The notes beneath the pieces are model-generated. The model saw nothing but the letters and a program-made list of their open reading frames with translations, was not told the origin of the DNA and made no database searches. A DNA stretch of 60,196 bases from Glomus cerebriforme (Eukaryota; Glomeromycota; Glomeromycetes; Glomerales; Glomeraceae), in the NCBI GenBank assembly GCA_003550305.1, contig QKYT01000132.1, forward strand, positions 8,163 through 68,358, in the 5' to 3' direction. Positions within the stretch are counted from its first letter, which is position 1, and the number at the start of each line of letters is the position of its first letter. Positions 11,881 through 22,615 of the stretch are shown here, piece by piece. A program made the translations under genes and the position numbers.

Positions 11881-12270
11881 TTATACTCCCTTTACCTTAT
11901 AGTGTATATGAGTTTTCCTCATATCAGGCAAGGAAAATCTGTCAGATAGTCGAGTATCTCCTAACTGGCTGGTTTGGTTTATATTAATCTAGACTCTCTT
12001 TAAACTACAGTAAACTCCCTCTTTTATCTTCCTTACACTATATATAAGGTTTTCCTCATAACAGGCAAGGAAAAACCAGTCAGCTAGTTGAGTATCTTCT
12101 ATCTGGCGGGTTTGGTATTTTTTTTTAAAAAATTCCTTTAAACTTCCTTTTCTCTTCCTTATACTGTATATGAGGTTTTCCTCTATCAGGCAAGGAAACC
12201 AGTAATACCAGTCAGCTAGTTGAGTATCTCCTAACTGGCTGGTTTGATTAGATTAGAATTTCCTTGTATA
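11881..12270. repeat. Three tandem copies of a ~125-137 bp hairpin-bearing repeat
   Basis: The anchor aggcaaggaaa occurs at about 11926, 12063 and 12188. Each unit runs cttccttatactgtatatgagg, then ttttcctcatatcaggcaagg (a short hairpin), then ccagtcagctagtt ... aactggctgg (an imperfect stem), then tttggtttagatt. A fourth copy lies 9 kb away at 21140-21310. The units have diverged by substitutions and small indels. No coding capacity. Confidence 0.8.
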
Positions 12271-13047
12271 TTGTATTAATTAGATCACGTAGTATTGACA
12301 CATACAGATACTAGATATCCCAAATTTGGAAATCTAGAGATTCAATCTTTTCATGGAATAAGTAAAGGACTAAGTAGTAAACAGGTGCCTTTTTCGTCAC
12401 TAAGAATAAAATACCAGAAAAATTAGAAAGACTGTTAATGGAAACTTTTACTGAAGAATTTTGCAGTAGAGATGGTTGTTCCAACTTCCAAGAGGAAGTA
12501 TGGTACAAGAATTATACGTGATTATATTTTAATTACTATATTTATGAGAAATTTTGGATTGCAACAATAACAAAATTTTCTGAAGTTGTTCTTTCGCAAT
12601 TATTCACAAGTAAATTTGTTTGGAGAATATCTGATGATGATATTTCATAGAACCTGATTTTAAATGTTTTTTATATGAATGAACTTTTTGTAAAATTCTT
12701 CAGTAGATAGATAAAGACAGTATAGAAAGCTTATGGAAGAAGATATAAGACAAATGGAGGAGTAGAACAATACTGTGCAGAATTTTTTTAATGGTTGATG
12801 CATGATGCACAATTACATATATAAAAACTCCATTAAAAGCTAAAATCAAAAGAAATAATCCAACAATCCAACAAAAGAGACATAGCAAGAAGAATGAACT
12901 AACATTTGGAAATACCAACAAACTATATTGCTTTCATGGATACAGTAATAGTATATGTTGAAGTTTTTTTTAAAATGAAATCTTATCCAGAAAAATAATG
13001 GATGCATGTTAATAAATAGAAGGCAATTAATTTAGGAAGTAATACAG
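12271..13047. other. Intergenic, possibly decayed coding sequence
   Basis: The plus strand at about 12390-12670 has protein-like but interrupted reading (for example KIPEKLERLLMETFTEEF and LFTSKFVWRISDDDIS). I cannot assign a family, and stops interrupt every version. The minus-strand frames at 12311-12508 and 12700-12921 look like antisense shadows of it. Confidence 0.3.
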
Positions 13048-13582
13048 CGGGTACGTCTAAAGCGGAGCAGAATCACGTGATTTTTGTAAAATTTTTGTCC
13101 GGAATTATGGCATTAAGAAATTATGCATGTGACAAATAACAGGTGATAAATAGGATTTCAAAAAATTGTCCCTTAATACTTAGGAAAAATGGTGTGACGC
13201 GGGGGGTGACAGATATTCACTATGATCACGTGATTCTGCACGCACGACCGAAATGTGTGACAGGTTACGCCGGATATATTGTACTTTAAAATACTTTTTT
13301 AGAAATGATCGACAAAATGTTCGGTACATGAGCCGCAACAATTTTTTACAAAAAATTTATTTTCTCAAAAAAAAAGACTTTAATAAACTATTTTTACCTT
13401 CTGAAATTATGGTTAGGAGTGTATTTTTGATCACTCTGCAAGTTTACTTAGAGTGACAAAGAAGGTTTTTGTTGTAAATTTTGACTTATACGCGTTTTTT
13501 TAAAAACATGCGCCACACACATCAAACAGTATAATCGGCGTAACCTGTCACACATTTCGGTCGTGCGCTTTAGACGCCCCCC
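13048..13582. mobile_element. AATCACGTGAT inverted-repeat element, copy 2, split by a second element
   Basis: The left end is acgtctaaagcggagcagaa followed by tcacgtgat. The right end is atcacgtgattctgc, then after the inserted element gctttagacgcccc. Taking out 13240-13566 leaves a roughly 205-bp element matching copy 1, with fuller terminal repeats than copy 1. The loss of tcc at the junction relative to copy 1 may be divergence or imprecise insertion. Confidence 0.8.
13240..13566. mobile_element. Inverted-repeat element nested inside copy 2
   Basis: The ends are gcacgaccgaaatgtgtgac followed by aggttacgcc at 13242, and the reverse complement ggcgtaacct, gtcacacatttcggtcgtgc ending at 13566. 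The match is perfect for 31 bases and good to about 42. The unit is about 326 bp. The frame at 13253-13456 starts inside the terminal repeat and is not a credible gene. The interior is AT-rich. A GC dinucleotide flanks both sides. Confidence 0.8.
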
Positions 13583-13729
13583 ATTTTAGGAAATACTTAT
13601 TCTGATCGAATTTTTTATAAAGCTAAAATGTTCACGTCTTTTATATATGTATCGGCATAATTTTTTTTTAACAAGCATTAAAAATGTAGAACTAATTTTC
13701 CCACACCTATGATTGTTTTAATTATTTAT

Positions 13730-16075
13730 AATGAAGCAGACATATTTTAAAGAACCAAAAACTATCTTATCCAAAAACCTAGAAATCTCTATGAACAATA
13801 TGTGAATGCTTTTGCATTCTCCGAAATGGTAAAAAGCCGTAATAAATTACCAAACAAAAGGGAGCTGCAACAACAAGCTTAAGATAGTTGGCAAGAGGTA
13901 AAAAAGGAAAATAAAGATACTATTCAGAACCATATTTTTGAATTATTACGTACTCCCATTCAACCTTCTCCCTTCCAGTTTTATTTCACAACAAAAACCT
14001 GTAGAAGAACCTTCAAGACCACCTTTAGTGCCCTTAGATATTCTTCCTGAACCTTCTGATAATATACAACTTCCATCAAATGTAACAGCACAAAGACAGT
14101 TATTTGGAACCCTTCAAAAAGCCAAGAATGATCTATATGAGTACAATCATCTACTACAAGCGGCATCTTCACTAGAACTTCGCTCAAATTTCACTTTAAA
14201 AATTAAAAACTGGAAGAGACTATAATGATAGAAGAAAAGAAGTTCAAGCAGTTAAGAAAAATACAGCAGCTCAGCAACGATCGTGAAATAAAAAGCAGAA
14301 AAATTTGGTTGAGGAAAACGTTGTGAAAATATATGATACTCCAGGTCGCCCATCATTTTTGATTGAAGATGCTAACCTTTTGGAGAAAATGCATAACAGT
14401 GTTGAATTTGGAGCTGCAGATTATAAATGACGCAAGGAAGTAGTCAAAATATGAACAGTTAAGCATCTTCGTGAAAAAATGGAAGAAGACTATAACGTTT
14501 ATATGGTAAGATCAACAGTGCAAAATTATATGCAGCCCAGACATCCAGGAACTAAAGAGACGCAACGACATCATCAGCCATTGGAAGAAATGAAATAAAC
14601 AGTCATATTGACGAACATTACTGTCTGGCATCAGTTAAAGAAATGAAATCATTTGCGTCAATTTTCCTCAAAATGTTGTATTGATTTCGCAAGATGATAA
14701 AGCCAAAGTATTCTTTTTATTTTTTCTTTCCTCGATAGATGCAATTTGAGTTTGAATCTTAATTTTCAAGCTTTATAAGTATGACTGCTGTTGGACGAAC
14801 ATTCAAGGCTATACAAACAATAAATGAGCTAGTGTCTGTTCCTGATCACAATTTTCCAATAGCCACGAAATACAAATTAATACCTTCTGTCTATTTGGTA
14901 ATAAACCCTTCTGATACAAATGATTCTTTAGTTCCAGTAAGGTGCGAATTTTTATTCGTCCAGAATATTTTTTAGTACAACTTGCGAAACACATATGGTA
15001 GATCTTGTATCAATTACAAAGGAGGAACCATTTCGTGAATTTACACATGATGAAGATTCCGTAAAGCCATTTTGGTATTTGTTAACTGATGGTGGGCCAG
15101 ATGAAACCCCCAGGTTCCTTGCCAATACCTCAAAATATCTGCTGCTTTTTAAAAAACTTGATCTCGATTACCTTACCATTCAGACACATGCTCCAGGACA
15201 ATCAGCTTACAATCCAGTAGAACGAAGTATAGCATCGCTCTCTGGTAAATTAGCAGGTATTGAATTAGATGCATTAACATATGGTAATCATCTCAGAAGT
15301 GTTGATGGAAAAGTTACCATCATAGATGAGGATCTCAGATGTCATAATTTCAGACACGCAGGTGAACGTTTATGTGAGCTTTGGGGATGTGACAAAATTA
15401 ATGGCCATCAGGTTACTACATCATATGTTGAAGAGCATCATCGAATTGATTTTTTAGATATAGAAGGGGAGTCATGGGATTGGATTGAAAGAAATGCACA
15501 AATTTGCAAGTATTCACTTGATATAAGGAAGTACAAGGATAGAAATTGTTGCAACCAGCCACGCGCACCCGAAATCTATGAACTTTTATCTGCAAATAAT
15601 AGTTTTTTGCCACCCATTATAAAAGGTCACGATGGCCATTTCCTAAACTTAGTTCATACTTTGGAATATTTTGAGGAAAAACTACCAGGGTATGATGAAC
15701 ATTGTCTCAGCATCTCCCAGATCTGTATCATAAATTCATATGTTAAAAGTGTTTTAGATATTTTCTGACAAAAACATTTCTCAAACAACACAATAAAACA
15801 ATCCATTGAGCACCAAAAGAAAGAATAACAAATGAAGATTCTGTGCTGGAAGGAAGAGTAGCAAATGAAGAATCTGAGAATTTACCACGAGATTATAGTT
15901 GTAATGTAGAAAGTACAAAGAAAATGAAAATTCCAATCGTGATGTTGCTTTACAGAATCAAACATTTCAAGGAGAAAAAGCAGCGAAGAAGGGTAAAAGT
16001 AGAGCAAGAGGGTCGCGTCAGCAAACAAAGCCATGGGAACAAGATCATCTTACATTTAAAATATAACATTTAATA
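13730..16075 (+). pseudogene. Decayed transposon-like gene with a DDE-style core
   Basis: The best part is open at 14995-15768 (257 codons): LLTDGGPDETPRF, THAPGQSAYNPVERSIASLS, NFRHAGERLCELWG, VTTSYVEEHH, WDWIERNAQICKYSLDIR, and NCCNQPRAPEIY. Upstream in broken frames are VLISQDDKAKV (about 14670-14710) and AVGRTFKAIQTINE (14781-). Together these give an Asp in SQDDKAK, an Asp in TDGGPDE and a Glu in YNPVER, the order and look of a DDE transposase core. That is my inference. The N-terminal part (13938-14225 and around) and a basic C-terminal tail (GKKSRARGSRQQTKPWEQD near 15990-16045) are also readable with frameshifts and stops. I recognise the core as a family abundant in Rhizophagus genomes but cannot name the superfamily. 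Confidence 0.7.
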
Positions 16076-16262
16076 TAATTTTCAGTTTATTTTTTCAGTA
16101 GTAATATGTAATCACCGTTCTAATAATCTAATAATAAAGAACCATTTTGTAATCCTTTATAAACGCTAATTACATTTTTAAATGAAAAAATATTATGCCT
16201 TTTTTAAAACTTTATTAAATTATTAAATTAAATTGAATATAAATCAGTTAAAGATGGTCAAC

Positions 16263-16350
16263 GGTCCTGAAAGACCACGGTCCTACCAGTCCTACACCAT
16301 AAAAAGACGGACTGGTCCGTCTCAGTGTAGGACCTCGGTCTTTCGGTCTC
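16263..16350. repeat. Palindromic repeat (AGACCGAAAGACCG type)
   Basis: The left arm ggtcctgaaagaccacggtc and the right arm gacctcggtctttcggtctc are imperfect reverse complements. The centre contains a near-perfect palindrome agacggac-tg-gtccgtct (16306-16322). A related scrap (accggtctttcagtagtc) is at about 11048-11065. This looks like a foldback element, non-coding. Confidence 0.6.
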
Positions 16351-16519
16351 AAATCACGTGATCAAAAGACTGATAAGACCGTCAGTCCCACAGTCTTTTT
16401 AATTTTTTTTTATTTAAAAGGAAAAAGTATGAAACGGAAGTACTGATCATGTGTTATATTTCCGAATTTGGAAGTGATGGGGTCAAAACTCCAAAATCAA
16501 AATTACGTAATTTCTGGCC

Positions 16520-16670
16520 AAGGAGATGGGTGATATCCTCTTTGTATTAGATTTCTTTTTTTTTCTTTTTTTACTTTAGTTCAACAAGGAGATGGGTGAT
16601 ATCCTCTTTGTATTAGATTTCTTTTTTTTTCTTTTTTTACTTTAGTTCAACAAGGAGATGGGTGATTTGT
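16520..16670. repeat. 66-bp tandem repeat, two full units plus a partial third
   Basis: aaggagatgggtgat begins at 16520, 16586 and 16652, exactly 66 bases apart. The two full units look identical, including their long T/C tract, so the duplication is recent or a sequencing/assembly artefact. Confidence 0.85.
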
Positions 16671-17172
16671 GATAAATTTCGGCCGGAATTGATTTAGTTC
16701 ATAACATCTGCTGACCACGTGATTCAAATTCGGTAAAGTTATTACTAGAATATGGTTTTTTTTGAGTAAGGGACTTCGTCGTTCTAGGCTAGACGTATAC
16801 AGTTATATCCTATGGAGTCCAGTACAGTCATGATAATCTATAATAAAATTGTGCTAAATGAGCCATGGGTTACATACACAGTTCAATTCATCAATATTAA
16901 TAAAAATCAATTTCTTTGTTTGTGATTTGTTTGAACTATAATAACTAACATGTTGTTATGTCGAAATAAAATATTATCTATTGGCAAATAGCTGCAATAT
17001 TTATTATCTTCTCAAATACGTTTTAAACATGCTTTTAATTGTTAAGAAGAATGACTATTAAAAACTATCAAAGCAAAAAAAAAAAATAATAATAATTCTG
17101 TTTTCGTAAAGAGCTAAAAAAAGATATAATCGCTATAATAAACTATCAGTTATGTTCATAAAAGATTTTTGA

Positions 17173-17796
17173 CTAGGTATAAAATATGTCCCCATTCATA
17201 TTATTCATATATGATGCTAAATACCAACGTCTCAAAAATTCAAGAAGAAGTAGATCTTCTGAAAGATATCCCTCTTTTTCCACCTCATCATCACCATAAT
17301 TGATCTCTGCGAATGATTTCTTCATTTCTTCCATCTGTGTACTATAATACTTGTACTTTGCTAGAAATTTCTCTGGTCGTGCCGTTAGAATAAAATCTCC
17401 ATCACACACGCTTAACATGATGTTGTACTGACTTTTTGAAGATTCTGAATCAACGGTAATGAAGTATACATATTCGTAAACACTTGTTTTGAATAATTCC
17501 TCCAAAGATGTAATAGGAATGATGCGTGGATTTTTGAAATCACTCATGGAGAAGGCATGAATCAATCTAATACCAAGAAGGCCGGCATCAACATATATAA
17601 TTTTCTCCGCTAAGAAATTGCAGAGAAAACTAGCCAACCATTCGCCCACACCCCCTTCAACGTATCCGTCAAAATGTTGATAAATACAAGCATAATATTC
17701 ATAAAAGTATTGACTCCCAGCTGGCCCACCAAGTATACTCTGTTCTTTTCTTTTGGCACTACGTTCACGAATAAGTGTAATGCTATGTGTTCCCAT
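17173..17796 (-). CDS. MGT...DGY-type protein resembling phage and giant-virus proteins
   Basis: This is one open frame of 207 codons with good composition. The N-terminus MGTHSITLIRER, then YACIYQHFDGYVEGGVGEWL followed by ASFL, matches a pattern I know from small uncharacterised phage and nucleocytoplasmic large DNA virus proteins (MGTR-x-I ... IY-x-H-x-DGY-x-x-G-x-G). Scattered copies also occur in fungi. The middle (SLEELFKTSVYEYVYFITVD) is plausibly a beta-rich fold and the C-terminus carries an acidic helix (GDDEVEKEGYLSEDLLLLEF). No signal peptide or membrane segment. The function is unknown. It stands alone, with transposon remains on the left. An intron-free frame among intron-rich genes would fit lateral transfer, though single-exon genes do exist here. 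Confidence 0.7.
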   Translation of the reverse strand: MGTHSITLIRERSAKRKEQSILGGPAGSQYFYEYYACIYQHFDGYVEGGVGEWLASFLCNFLAEKIIYVDAGLLGIRLIHAFSMSDFKNPRIIPITSLEELFKTSVYEYVYFITVDSESSKSQYNIMLSVCDGDFILTARPEKFLAKYKYYSTQMEEMKKSFAEINYGDDEVEKEGYLSEDLLLLEFLRRWYLASYMNNMNGDIFYT

Positions 17797-18889
17797 GTGT
17801 TGCGTTCAATGATATTTTTCAAGAAAAAAAAAAAGTCAAGAGAAAAAAAAAATCTGATGGATTAGTGTTGTCTAACGTGCTTAATAATGTTACTATTATG
17901 TCACGGATCATGATCAATTTCCATATAGGGATTGATTTTTGGATTTCACATGTAATCATTTTAATTTATTAATAAAACAAGAATCTTTCTTTTTTGATGA
18001 CTTTAATTCTGAAAGAAGTCCCTTTCGACAGTACTTAATTGATTTTATAAAAGTAATGTTAACTTTAATTTTAGAAGGAATTTCATATAAACGAGTTAAT
18101 ATCTTTGTATAAACTAAATTTATTATGTATTGCAGGCAAAAGATCGCAATTCTCAAAGCTTTTTTTGCATAATTAGTAAATAGAATACTATAAATTCAGC
18201 ACTACATGCCTAATTTTTATCAACTAAGAGGGACATAAATACAGTAGCAGGATTATAAATTCAAGCACTGCGTGCCTCATCCTTTGTAATTGAATGGGTC
18301 AGTCTTTAGATGTACAGTATAACCTTGAATCAATTAACTTTAGTGACCGCATTATTACGATTTTTAGGACTTAAATTAAAATTTCCAAACTGATGATTGG
18401 CTGCGCCGTAACTGATCTTTTTTTAATATTGGGAATTGTTAATATAACTCCACAAGGTGAAGCGGCACTAGTTAAAAGTTTCAAATATAGCTTATAATAC
18501 GTCAATAAATTTGATACGCAGTCAAGCACATGCATACGCACGAAAGTCAATTCAATAATATAATAGATCATCTGGTACAGTATACTATGATCGACAAACT
18601 TCACTGTTAAAGCCAAAGCTCATCATTGGAAATCTTGGGATAAAAATGAGAAGTTCAGATACTGTACGTTCAATCTCATAGATATCATATTAACAAATAA
18701 TATAAAGTCTCGGAAATAATGAATTTTATTATCAAGTTATTACAAAATTGACAAACTCATAAATATTGTGCAAATAAAAAGAATGAAATAACAAAATTCA
18801 AGCAAATTTACTATAGAAATTTATTCATTTTCTTTATCAAAATTTCAAAATTAAATCATAATACGGTACATATATGGGAATTATATAGA
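17797..18889. other. Intergenic: nothing supported
   Basis: AT-rich sequence. The small frames at 17956-18156 and 18371-18616 (minus) lack domains or gene-like context. Two near-copies of tacagtagcaggattataaattcaagcactgcgtgcct-like text (around 18190 and 18245) hint at a short diverged repeat. Confidence 0.4.
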
Positions 18890-19335
18890 TTAGTAATGAT
18901 GATATTTATGGTCGTGATGGTGATGGTGGTGTTCATAACCGTCTAAAGAATAAGTAAAAAAAAAATAGAATTAATAAATTTAATTTTATAATTATATGAA
19001 ATAATCATGGATAAGATCATAAAACTTACGAGATTCCGCTTCAGGCTTGGCATTTGGTTCAGCAAGTGATTTTGGTTCAGCTTCTCTCTTGTAATGTGGT
19101 TTGTGATAAGGGTAATGATGGTGGTGGTGATGTTCATAATGGTTTGCTTTGGGTTCAAATAAAGCTTCACGTTTAGAAAGTCGAGGATCTATTTGTTTAT
19201 AAATAAAAAAAAAATTAAAAAAAAATTTTAATTAACGAAAATAAAATTAAATTTATATAAAAATTTTAACATACCAGCGCTAACCAAAATATTAAGAAGA
19301 GTTAAAACCAATAAAGTTAATTTTAAGAATTTCAT
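18890..19335 (-). CDS. Secreted His-rich peptide precursor with KREA processing sites
   Basis: Exons (minus): 19335-19275, 19188-19030, 18942-18890. The total is 273 nt, exact frame, 90 residues. MKFLKLTLLVLTLLNILVSA is a textbook signal peptide ending at a good cleavage site. The mature part begins DPRLSKREALFEP, then a His/Tyr-rich block (HYEHHHHHYPYHKPHYKREA), then EPKSLAEPNAKPEAES, then HGYEHHHHHHDHKYHHY at the end. Two KREA sites match Kex2 cleavage (after KR) followed by an EA dipeptide of the kind trimmed by Ste13-type peptidases in yeast alpha-factor. The histidine tracts could bind Zn, Ni or Cu. Each intron is phase 1. Role (signal peptide, effector or metal-binding secreted peptide) is unknown; no family recognised. 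Confidence 0.8.
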
Positions 19336-21139
19336 TTTGATGTTTTTTGTATGATCGGTATTTGTTTATTTATTTGGTTTCTTTTTTTTATTCAAGTCTT
19401 TTGGTGAATTAAAAAATAAAAGGGAGAATTTCATGAGTTTATATAATAATTTTGAAGGGACAAAAATCCTTAATATTTTCAATTAAATTCATTTCACAGC
19501 CTTATGAAATTAAAAATCTCCGCTCTTATTCATTTTGATCAATTTTAAATTTTAAAATCAAATATCAATATTAATTAGTATCTATTTTTAACAAATCGAA
19601 ACTTATCCAATGAAAAATTTAAAATTGATCAAAATAACAATTAATTAAATATAAATTTATAAGCCTGGATAAAAAAATAATTATTATCAAAGCCATAATC
19701 ATTTCAAAATATGAAATGGCTTTCTTTATCATGATTACCATAATTAACGTCTCATGTCACTATCAAATTCTATATACTGTAAATTATTTTTAATAATAAA
19801 ATATTAAGCATATTCCGTATAATTATCAATTGATATCACTTTTCTAAATAAATAATATAAATTTCTAAAATCATCAAATTATTATCATTTGTATTATCAT
19901 TGATAAGATTATTAAGATATTGATGATGACATTGATTAAAAATTTTTTTAACGCCAACGAAAAAATTATCTAGTTATCATGTGACAATCAAAACTTGGTA
20001 CCGTATAGGAAATCATCTGAATCAGAAGAAGTAAAATATTTATTTGTCTACAGTCCGATATAAAAAACGGCAAGAAAGAAATCGAACATACTGCACATCA
20101 AATTTATTCATCAGGCGCATCAGGTACTTCTATGCCTCTTTGGAACAAAGAGATAATTATGCCATAAAATATTTAATTCGCAACAATGACTTTATAAACC
20201 TCTTTTGATGTGCATCACATAACAGAACGATAACGAAGTGTATGATCAAGAATTCTTAAGTTCGGATAATAGTTCCATATCAGAATTGTCAAACGAGTTG
20301 TTGGAGCTTTGTTTTTATTAGTCCGGAGCGCAGCGTAGGACTATTAAAGATCAGGCTCGGTGACATAAAATGTCCTTCCGTCTTCTCACGTGTTGAGATT
20401 TGATTGGTGTATTCATTACATAAATTTAACAGGCGAATGACTATTAATTAATCATAATTGTAGTGAATAGTAATCACCTTGATTTATGTTACTGGACATT
20501 TAACAAACACTATTTTACCCCATGTAGCATCAACATTTCCTATTTTCATTTTCCATTTGATTGTAATTTATCCTATGTGATATCAATATTCTCCAAAATT
20601 ATTATTATTATTCATTATAGTATTGTTATTCAAAAAGTCGCGTCATATAATATAATGTAACACATATTTTATTTATAATCTTTATCACATTTCAGGTCAA
20701 TAAAAAAATAAATTTATCATACATAATTATGCCAAGAAAGTAACACGAAGAAGGTTAAGAAGGTAATTTTTGCCCTAATTATAGAAATTATGACCTAATA
20801 TGCAACGCGTAAAAAATATGGATTGTGACTCATGTATGCCATTATACTTTACTTGGCTTAGCCGATTAGCCCATTATTAGAAATAAATAAATTTGGTAAT
20901 AAAAAATAAACAAGTAAATCTAAATTAAGTAGTACATTACATAATCAATAATAAAAATACATAATAAGTTATCATGACACATCTTTTGTAAATTTTACAA
21001 AAGGTAATAAAAAAAAACTTATAAATACCTACTATTTTTTTTTAGGATTTTTGATTCACTGGATTCTCCCTTTAAACTCCATCTTTTCTCTCTAAAGTAT
21101 TTCACAATTACAAAATCTTCATAAATACTATATTCTCAG
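19336..21139. other. Intergenic; one GC-richer hairpin near 20320-20400
   Basis: At 20318-20345 agtccggagcgcagcgtaggact forms a short stem-loop (agtcc/ggact) in an otherwise AT-rich region, followed by aaagatcaggctcggtgac, which looks like part of a dispersed repeat. No gene is recognised; the frame at 20463-20660 has no domain. Confidence 0.35.
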
Positions 21140-21315
21140 TCCCTTTAATATTTCCTATCTGGCTGGTTTGGTTTCTTTTTAAATTCCTTTAAACTTCCTC
21201 TTCTCTTCCTTATACTGTATATAGAGGTCTTCCTCGTATCAGGCAAGGAAAGACCGACCAGATAGTCGAGTATCTTCTATCTGGTTGGTTTGGTTTAGAT
21301 TAGAATTCCTTTTTT
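21140..21315. repeat. Further copy of the hairpin repeat seen at 11881-12270
   Basis: tatctggctggtttggtttc, then cttcctcttctcttcc, ttatactgtatatagagg, aggcaaggaaagaccgacc and tctatctggttggtttgg reproduce the unit of the 12-kb array in the same orientation. It is one full unit preceded by the end of another, so this locus may also have been an array. Confidence 0.75.
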
Positions 21316-22389
21316 TATTTCCCAATATTTATGTTTTATGAAGCAATGTTGAAGACTAATAGATCAGTGATAGGAAGATATCAACAAATAAAAGAAAAAA
21401 GAAGAAATACTACAAGATAAAATAAAAAATATGCAACAACTTTAAGAAAGGTAGCTGGGCGAAAATATACTTTCAGAGAACAAATGTCTCAAGTATTGAA
21501 AAAAGACGTAGAATTGCTGAGATAATCTGGATCTCAGAGATGTTCTGATCCTTCACTATTGGAGATGAGAGAGAAATATTCAAGATAATTTTAAAAATCC
21601 ATTTCAGCATGTTGAAACGTGAAAATTAAACCTAAAAAAGATTAGAATGAAAAAGATAATAAATAGATATGGTTAAAACAAATAATAGAATACGAGCTCA
21701 AGATAACAAAGAAGATGCAGAAAGAGAAAGGTGGAATGAAAGGAAATGAAAGAAAAAAGACAGATAACAAGTTAAAGGAAGTATTAAGCAAAAGAAAATA
21801 TTTGCTATCTGGTGAATGATTAAAAGAACAAGAAGAAATATATATAATAAATTGACTTTAAAAGAATAATAAAGAAACAGGTCGCCAATAATAACAGATA
21901 AAGAAGAAACCAAAGAACATTTCCAAAGATGAAGTCAAAGTCAAAGAAGGGACAAGATTGAAAGAACAATTTGAAGAAAAAATGCATATAAACAAAAAAA
22001 GGTATACTGATATTCAGATATTTAATTGTGGAAAAAGTTGGGAATAAAGATATAATAAGGTAGCAGAAATAGAAAGGAATAATGATATAAAAAATAAAAT
22101 ATAAGAATAGAATCAACAAACAATAATAATAGAACAAAATAATACAAATTGAGTAGTAATATTAGATTTCTTATTTTTCTTTAGTAATTTTATTTTATTA
22201 AATGTATTAAAGAATATATTTTTTAATGAATAAAATAATTTTTTGAATTTTGCTAATTTTGTGAACGTACTATTCTATAATAATTTTCTTATAGATAGCA
22301 TAATTTATTTATTTAGATGAAAAAAAAATACCAGAATACAAAATGAATACAGGACAAATTCCAGATGAAACTGGACGAATATTGGTATT
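21316..22389. other. Purine-rich stretch, possibly a decayed coding sequence
   Basis: From about 21345 to 22140 the plus strand is purine-rich and low in stops, with lysine/glutamate-rich reading such as ATTLRKVAGRKYTFREQMSQ, but is broken every 30-60 codons. The minus-strand Leu/Phe-rich frames (21698-21913, 21820-22137) are shadows of this composition. I cannot name the source; a decayed coiled-coil or mobile-element protein is possible. Confidence 0.3.
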
Positions 22390-22615
22390 ATATTACTGAA
22401 GTTAGAAACTTAATAATATTTTTTTTTTTATTAATATACGATCAAATACAAAGCATATAAAAATAAAATTTATACATTATAACAATTTTTCAATAATTTT
22501 CATATTTTCATTATTTTCATTATTGATTTTAAAACCAAAATTAAAGTAATCAATGTACGTAATAAAACAAAGATTCCAATTATAAAGTTTCAATTTTTTC
22601 TAATATTTTACAACT

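Larger units (their letters stand above)
16076..17172. other. Intergenic with palindromic and tandem repeats
   Basis: Holds the palindromic repeat at 16263-16350 and the 66-bp tandem repeat at 16520-16670, listed separately. ATCACGTGAT and CACGTGATT also occur near 16355 and 16716, echoing the ends of the 10.5-kb element. No gene is seen. Confidence 0.5.

Noticed and set aside
21698..22137. Leu/Phe-rich minus-strand frames resembling membrane proteins
   Set aside because: They are the complement of a purine-rich stretch, with no start context, conserved motif or plausible topology.
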